Shown: positions 6,113-9,543 of the stretch, in pieces
How the letters are laid out: every line of letters starts with the position of its first letter
How positions within the stretch are numbered: the first letter of the stretch is position 1
NCBI GenBank assembly: GCA_024278395.1
Contig: JAJRTG010000195.1
Span: 1-9,543 of the forward strand
Direction of reading: 5' to 3'
Origin: Fidelibacterota bacterium
Lineage (GTDB): Bacteria > Bipolaricaulota > Bipolaricaulia > UBA7950 > UBA9294
DNA: 9,543 nt
The notes under the pieces: model-generated
What the model saw: the letters and a program-made list of their open reading frames with translations, nothing else
Databases searched by the model: none
Told to the model about the DNA's origin: nothing
Translations under genes and position numbers: made by a program

Positions 6113-7798
6113 ATGACGTTATTCGTCTACATCGTCCGCGTTATATTTCGTGTCCTCTCCCATCCGTTCCGGCTCCTGCGGCGGCCGCCGGACTACGTGT
6201 TGTTCACCCTGGAGGGAGCATATCCCGATATCCCCCTCCCCAAGCAGGGGTTCCTCCAGCGTCGGCTGACCCCGAAGAGAGTGAGCCTCATGGATCTGGG
6301 GCAACAGTTCGACCGCGTTGCCCGTGACAGCCGCGTGCGCGGGGTGATCCTGCACATCGCCGGACTCAAGGGATCGATGGCGCAACTTCAGACCCTGCGC
6401 GGCTTCATCCGAAAGCTGAAGCAGGGCGGCAAGCGCGTTATCGCCTGGGCCTCGGGTTACGACATGGGGGGGTACTACGTCGCCGCGGCGGCGGACGAGG
6501 TGCTCCTCGCCCGCGGGGGAGGGATCGGGCCGCTCGGCCTCGCCCGCGGCTACGTGTTCCTCGCCGACGCTCTCTCCCGGGTGGGGCTGGAGGCGGACTT
6601 CGTGCAGATCAGCCCGTACAAGACGGCGGCGGACATGCTGACGCGATCAGAGATGTCGGCCGAGGCGCGGAGGATGGCGGAGTGGCTCATCGATGACACC
6701 TACTCGACGATCGTTGCCGATGTCTCCTGCGATCGGAATCTCGTTCCGGACCGGGTCAGGGCGCTGATCGACGGCGCCCCGTACACGGACGAGGAGGCGC
6801 TGACGGCGGGAGCCATCGACGGGATCATGAACCAGGAGGAGCTTCCCGACCACCTCGCGGAGGCGGGGCGGCCGGCGCGGATCGCTCCGTTCTCCGCGTG
6901 TCGGGGAAAGCTCATGCCCCGTCCGCTCGTCCGTCCGGGCGGGTACCTCGCCCTGATCCGCGTAGAGGGGACGATCGTCGACGGACACAGCAGCCGGCCG
7001 CCGACCCCGACCCCGCGGATTCCGCTCCTGCTTGAGCCGCGCACCGGCGACCTGACCGTGGTGCAACAGGTACGCCGCGTCCTGCGGGACAGGCGGGCTA
7101 AGGCGATCCTTCTGTTCATCGACTCCGGGGGCGGATCGGCGACCGCGTCCGAGGCGATGGCATCCGCTCTGCACCAGCTTGCGGAGAAGAAGCCCGTCAT
7201 CGTCTACATGGCGTCCGTCGCCGCATCCGGCGGGTATTACGTGGCGACCCCGGCGGTCCACATCGTCGCCCAGCCCGGGACGATCACCGGCTCGATCGGC
7301 GTCCTCGCCGGCAAGCTCGTGAGCGCACGGTTGCTGAAGAGGCTGCTCATCAACCGCGAGATCATCCAACGCGGCGAGCACGCCACCTTCTTCTGGACGG
7401 AGCGCCCGTTCACCGCGGAGGAGCGGGCGCGGCTGTTCACGTCGATCAGACGCACCTACGACCTGTTCCTCGACCGGGTGAGCGACGGGCGCTGGTTGAG
7501 TAAGGAGGAGATCAACGCCATCGGCGGAGGGCGGGTGTGGACCGGAAAGCAGGCACTCGCCCATGGATTGGTGGACGCATTGGGAGGACTGGATGCCGCG
7601 CTTGCCAAAGCACGGGAGTTGGCCGGGCTGTCACCGCGGTCTCCGGTGCGGGAGGTTCCGGTGCCGAAGCGGGACAATGCGCCGATCCCCTCGACCGTCG
7701 CGCTCCTCTCCTACGCCGCTGCGGGGATGGAGCCGTTTCGTACTAGAAAAGCGCTCTGCCTTTCGCCGCTGCTGGAGGTCAATGACGTGGTTATTTGA
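6113..7798 (+). CDS. sppA: signal peptide peptidase SppA (protease IV), long two-domain type
   Basis: Membrane-associated Ser/Lys protease (peptidase family S49) that digests cleaved signal peptides. It has 561 residues, against about 618 in E. coli. Both tandem S49 domains are present. The N-terminal one has YDMGGYYVAAAADEV and the catalytic Lys170 in ISPYKTAADML. The C-terminal one has the nucleophile Ser372 in SVAASGGYYVA, then TITGSIGVL. The Lys-to-Ser distance (202 residues) matches E. coli (K209, S409). The chosen ATG follows GGGGGT by a few bases. An open frame runs 48 codons further upstream, but it overlaps the glycosylase gene and adds no membrane helix. The N-terminus is a short basic amphipathic stretch rather than a clear transmembrane helix, which is odd for this family. 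The 3' end overlaps the oxidoreductase gene tail-to-tail by 8 bp. Family and catalytic pair are secure. Confidence 0.95.
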   Translation: MTLFVYIVRVIFRVLSHPFRLLRRPPDYVLFTLEGAYPDIPLPKQGFLQRRLTPKRVSLMDLGQQFDRVARDSRVRGVILHIAGLKGSMAQLQTLRGFIRKLKQGGKRVIAWASGYDMGGYYVAAAADEVLLARGGGIGPLGLARGYVFLADALSRVGLEADFVQISPYKTAADMLTRSEMSAEARRMAEWLIDDTYSTIVADVSCDRNLVPDRVRALIDGAPYTDEEALTAGAIDGIMNQEELPDHLAEAGRPARIAPFSACRGKLMPRPLVRPGGYLALIRVEGTIVDGHSSRPPTPTPRIPLLLEPRTGDLTVVQQVRRVLRDRRAKAILLFIDSGGGSATASEAMASALHQLAEKKPVIVYMASVAASGGYYVATPAVHIVAQPGTITGSIGVLAGKLVSARLLKRLLINREIIQRGEHATFFWTERPFTAEERARLFTSIRRTYDLFLDRVSDGRWLSKEEINAIGGGRVWTGKQALAHGLVDALGGLDAALAKARELAGLSPRSPVREVPVPKRDNAPIPSTVALLSYAAAGMEPFRTRKALCLSPLLEVNDVVI

Positions 7799-8948
7799 GC
7801 GCCTCTTCCCGCTGGAACGAGCGGTGCGGGGAGAGGATCTCGAGGATCTCCCGGTCCTCCGGGGACAGCTCATCCTGGGTCACCATGCGCGCGAGTAGCT
7901 CCCCCAGCCCCGGGCCGAGCATGAACCCCTGGCCGCACATCCCGATCGCCATCAGGTACCCCTCGATCTGATCCGACCAGCCGACGAGCGGCGAGCCGTC
8001 CGGGCTCATCGGGTACAACCCGCGCCAGGTGCGGCGCACGCGCAGGTTGAGGAGCTTTGGCATCAGCCCGACCATGCGGCGGGAGACCATCGGCAGGAAC
8101 GCGCTCGTCTCGCGCCGATCGAACCCGGGGAACGGCGGGTCCGGGGTGATGCAGAACACGACCTGGCCGGTACGGTGCTGGAAGAAGTAATAGTTCGCCG
8201 AGCCGGGCGCGGGCCGGATGTCGACCACCATCGGGGAGAGGAACGGAGCGACCGGTTCGGTGATCCCGCCCTCGTGCGATTCCGGCTGCACCGGATGCGC
8301 GAGGCCGAGGAGGTTCCCGATCTCATTCGCCCACGCCCCGGCGGCGTTCAGGATCACCCGCGTCTCATACGTTCCCACCTCGGTGCGCACCGCGCGCACC
8401 CGACCGGCAGGGGCATCGATCCCGATCACCCGGGCGCGGAACCGGAACTCCGCCCCGGCCTTCACCGCCTCGTCGTACATCGCGTAGTTCAGAAGGAGCG
8501 GGGAGCAGTGGCCGTCGTCGGGGGAGAAGGTGCCGCCGATCAGCCCATCCGGGTTCAGTGCCGGGATGATCTCCAGCAACTCGTCCTTGTCGTACCAGTC
8601 GATGTTCAGGCCGTAGCGGTGCTGGGTCGCGAGGAGCTCCTTGAGCGTCCTTTCCTCTTCCTCGCGGTAGGCGACGAACGAGTACCCGCCCTTCACCCAT
8701 TCGATCGCGTGCCCGTGGGTCTCCTCCCAGGTGGAGGCGATCTCGAGCGACCGCAGGCCGAGACGGATCTTCGCTGGATCGGAGTGGGTCGCCCTGATCC
8801 CGCCGATCGCCGACTTGTTCGACCCCTGGCCGAAGCTCGCGAACCGATCGAGCACGAGCACGCGGGCTCCGGCGCGGGCCATCGCCCACGCCGCCGGGAC
8901 CCCTACGCTCCCCGCGCCGATGATCACGACGTCGTACGCCTTACTCAT
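7791..8948 (-). CDS. FAD-dependent oxidoreductase, DAO family (sarcosine oxidase/proline dehydrogenase beta-like)
   Basis: Flavoenzyme of the DAO fold that would oxidise a secondary or primary amine such as sarcosine, proline, glycine or a D-amino acid. It has 385 residues, as in beta subunits of heteromeric sarcosine oxidase, HcnC and archaeal proline dehydrogenase. The N-terminal dinucleotide fold reads VVIIGAGSVG (7-16) and ends at D34. SNKSAIGGIRATHS at 43-56 is typical of the beta-subunit group. The C-terminal FAD contact region has YPMSPDGSPLVGW and GMCGQGFMLGPGLG. The ATG at 8946-8948 overlaps the upstream stop in ATGAGTAA, with GAGGAGG shortly before it, so translation is coupled to the Fe-S subunit. 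That partner suggests electrons leave through Fe-S clusters rather than to oxygen, making it a dehydrogenase. The substrate cannot be fixed from sequence. Confidence 0.9.
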   Translation of the reverse strand: MSKAYDVVIIGAGSVGVPAAWAMARAGARVLVLDRFASFGQGSNKSAIGGIRATHSDPAKIRLGLRSLEIASTWEETHGHAIEWVKGGYSFVAYREEEERTLKELLATQHRYGLNIDWYDKDELLEIIPALNPDGLIGGTFSPDDGHCSPLLLNYAMYDEAVKAGAEFRFRARVIGIDAPAGRVRAVRTEVGTYETRVILNAAGAWANEIGNLLGLAHPVQPESHEGGITEPVAPFLSPMVVDIRPAPGSANYYFFQHRTGQVVFCITPDPPFPGFDRRETSAFLPMVSRRMVGLMPKLLNLRVRRTWRGLYPMSPDGSPLVGWSDQIEGYLMAIGMCGQGFMLGPGLGELLARMVTQDELSPEDREILEILSPHRSFQREEALK

Positions 8949-9543
8949 CGCCCCCCTCCTCGACCCCGGCGAACGTCTTGAACGGTACCTCGACGAACAG
9001 CGGCCGTTTCACCGCCTCCTCGACCTCGGGCAGCGGTACCCCCTCCTCGCGGAAGATGCGGCGGATCAGGTTGGTACAGGTCTTCCCCCCGCATGCTCCC
9101 ATCCCGGCGCGGGTGATCGCCTTGATCGCGTTCATGTCCCGATACCCGGCCCGGATCAGCGCCCGGATCTCACCCGCGGTCACCCGCTCGCACCGGCAGA
9201 CGATCATATCGTCGGTCAGCCGCTCGACCGGTTCGGGAAGCGGGGTCCCCACCTCAGGTGACTGCACCCTGATCCCGGCGATCCGCTTGGCGTAACCCTT
9301 CGGCGCGCGCACCTGGACGAGGATCGTTCCCGGATTCGCCGGGTTGGCCCGGAGTTTCATCACCTCCGCGTCCCCGAGGGCCTCCCCCGCGGTGTCGAGC
9401 ACGGTCACTTTATCCCCGATCGAGAGCCGGGCGCGGGAGAACTCGTACGTCAGGGTGACGGTCGGATGGTCCGGATCGTTTCTGTAGTCGACGAGCGTGA
9501 TCGCCAGCCCGGGGCAGATCGCGACGCAGTTGGCGCAGCCGAC
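8941..9543 (-). CDS. ferredoxin plus BFD-like [2Fe-2S] electron-transfer subunit (5' end beyond right edge)
   Basis: 200 C-terminal residues are visible; the frame is open to the window edge, so the internal GTG at 9406-9408 is not the start. At the edge, GCANCVAICPGLAI (visible residues 2-15) is the end of a [4Fe-4S] ferredoxin motif. C3, C6 and C10 are present, and the first Cys of CxxCxxCxxxCP would fall just outside. After a linker, a BFD-like domain begins at VCRCERVTAGEI: C116 and C118, then C151 and C156 in MGACGGKTC, a CxC...CxxxxC [2Fe-2S] set. Such BFD modules occur in HcnA, sarcosine oxidase alpha and GlpA-type dehydrogenases. It probably relays electrons from the FAD subunit encoded next (8-bp overlap) to an NADH- or ferredoxin-type partner upstream. 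Further subunit genes are likely outside the right edge. Confidence 0.87.
   Translation of the reverse strand, partial: VGCANCVAICPGLAITLVDYRNDPDHPTVTLTYEFSRARLSIGDKVTVLDTAGEALGDAEVMKLRANPANPGTILVQVRAPKGYAKRIAGIRVQSPEVGTPLPEPVERLTDDMIVCRCERVTAGEIRALIRAGYRDMNAIKAITRAGMGACGGKTCTNLIRRIFREEGVPLPEVEEAVKRPLFVEVPFKTFAGVEEGGDE

Noticed and set aside
6647..7564. A 305-codon open frame antisense to sppA
   Set aside because: It is Arg/Gly/Asp-rich as expected for the antisense of a GC-rich gene, and the sppA frame has both catalytic residues.
8840..8851. Operator-like CGAACCGATCGA inside the oxidoreductase gene
   Set aside because: It lies in conserved coding sequence and has lost the symmetric right arm.
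9224..9235. Operator-like TCGACCGGTTCG inside the ferredoxin-BFD gene
   Set aside because: It lacks one base of the left half-site and lies in coding sequence; chance in GC-rich DNA is likely.

Overview
The window looks like chromosomal DNA from a GC-rich, diderm, probably anaerobic bacterium. The pointers are a Sec-exported solute-binding protein with no lipobox, a long two-domain SppA, and an iron-sulfur-linked oxidoreductase. A deep-branching lineage such as Bipolaricaulota or a Thermotogota-like group is possible, but this is a guess. No tRNA, rRNA, CRISPR array, transposase or phage gene was seen.

Region 1 (1-5092, minus strand) is a compact mannoside-type utilisation operon. In transcription order it holds a LacI-family repressor, a carbohydrate-binding protein, two CUT1 ABC permease subunits (MalF-like then MalG-like) and a GH38 alpha-mannosidase cut by the left edge. 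The permease genes overlap by 4 bp. The binding-protein gene is followed by a strong hairpin lying just before malF, whose own Shine-Dalgarno is poor. That arrangement would give more binding protein than permease. No transporter ATPase is encoded in the visible part. A perfect 14-bp palindrome of LacI-operator type touches the -10 box of a good promoter just before lacI. A second copy of its core (13 of 14 bases), inside a 24-bp inverted repeat, lies 191 bp upstream. This suggests autoregulation of the whole operon, possibly by DNA looping.

Region 2 (5045-5398) is a 354-bp non-coding stretch carrying these operators, another 14-bp palindrome and a small hairpin behind the next gene.

Region 3 (5399-7798) is a divergent pair: an Fe-S family-4-like uracil-DNA glycosylase on the minus strand and SppA (protease IV) on the plus strand, the latter with a plausible promoter in the 102-bp gap.

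Region 4 (7791-9543, minus strand) holds a DAO-family FAD oxidoreductase. It overlaps by 8 bp the end of an upstream gene encoding a ferredoxin plus BFD-like [2Fe-2S] protein, cut by the right edge. Together they look like two subunits of a multisubunit amino-acid (sarcosine/proline/glycine-type) dehydrogenase that passes electrons through Fe-S clusters. The oxidoreductase gene also overlaps sppA tail-to-tail by 8 bp.

I do not see a clearly new system. The most unusual signals are regulatory: the paired operators with a nearly leaderless lacI, the perfect anti-SD match with a 14-codon ORF before the binding-protein gene, and the hairpin before malF.
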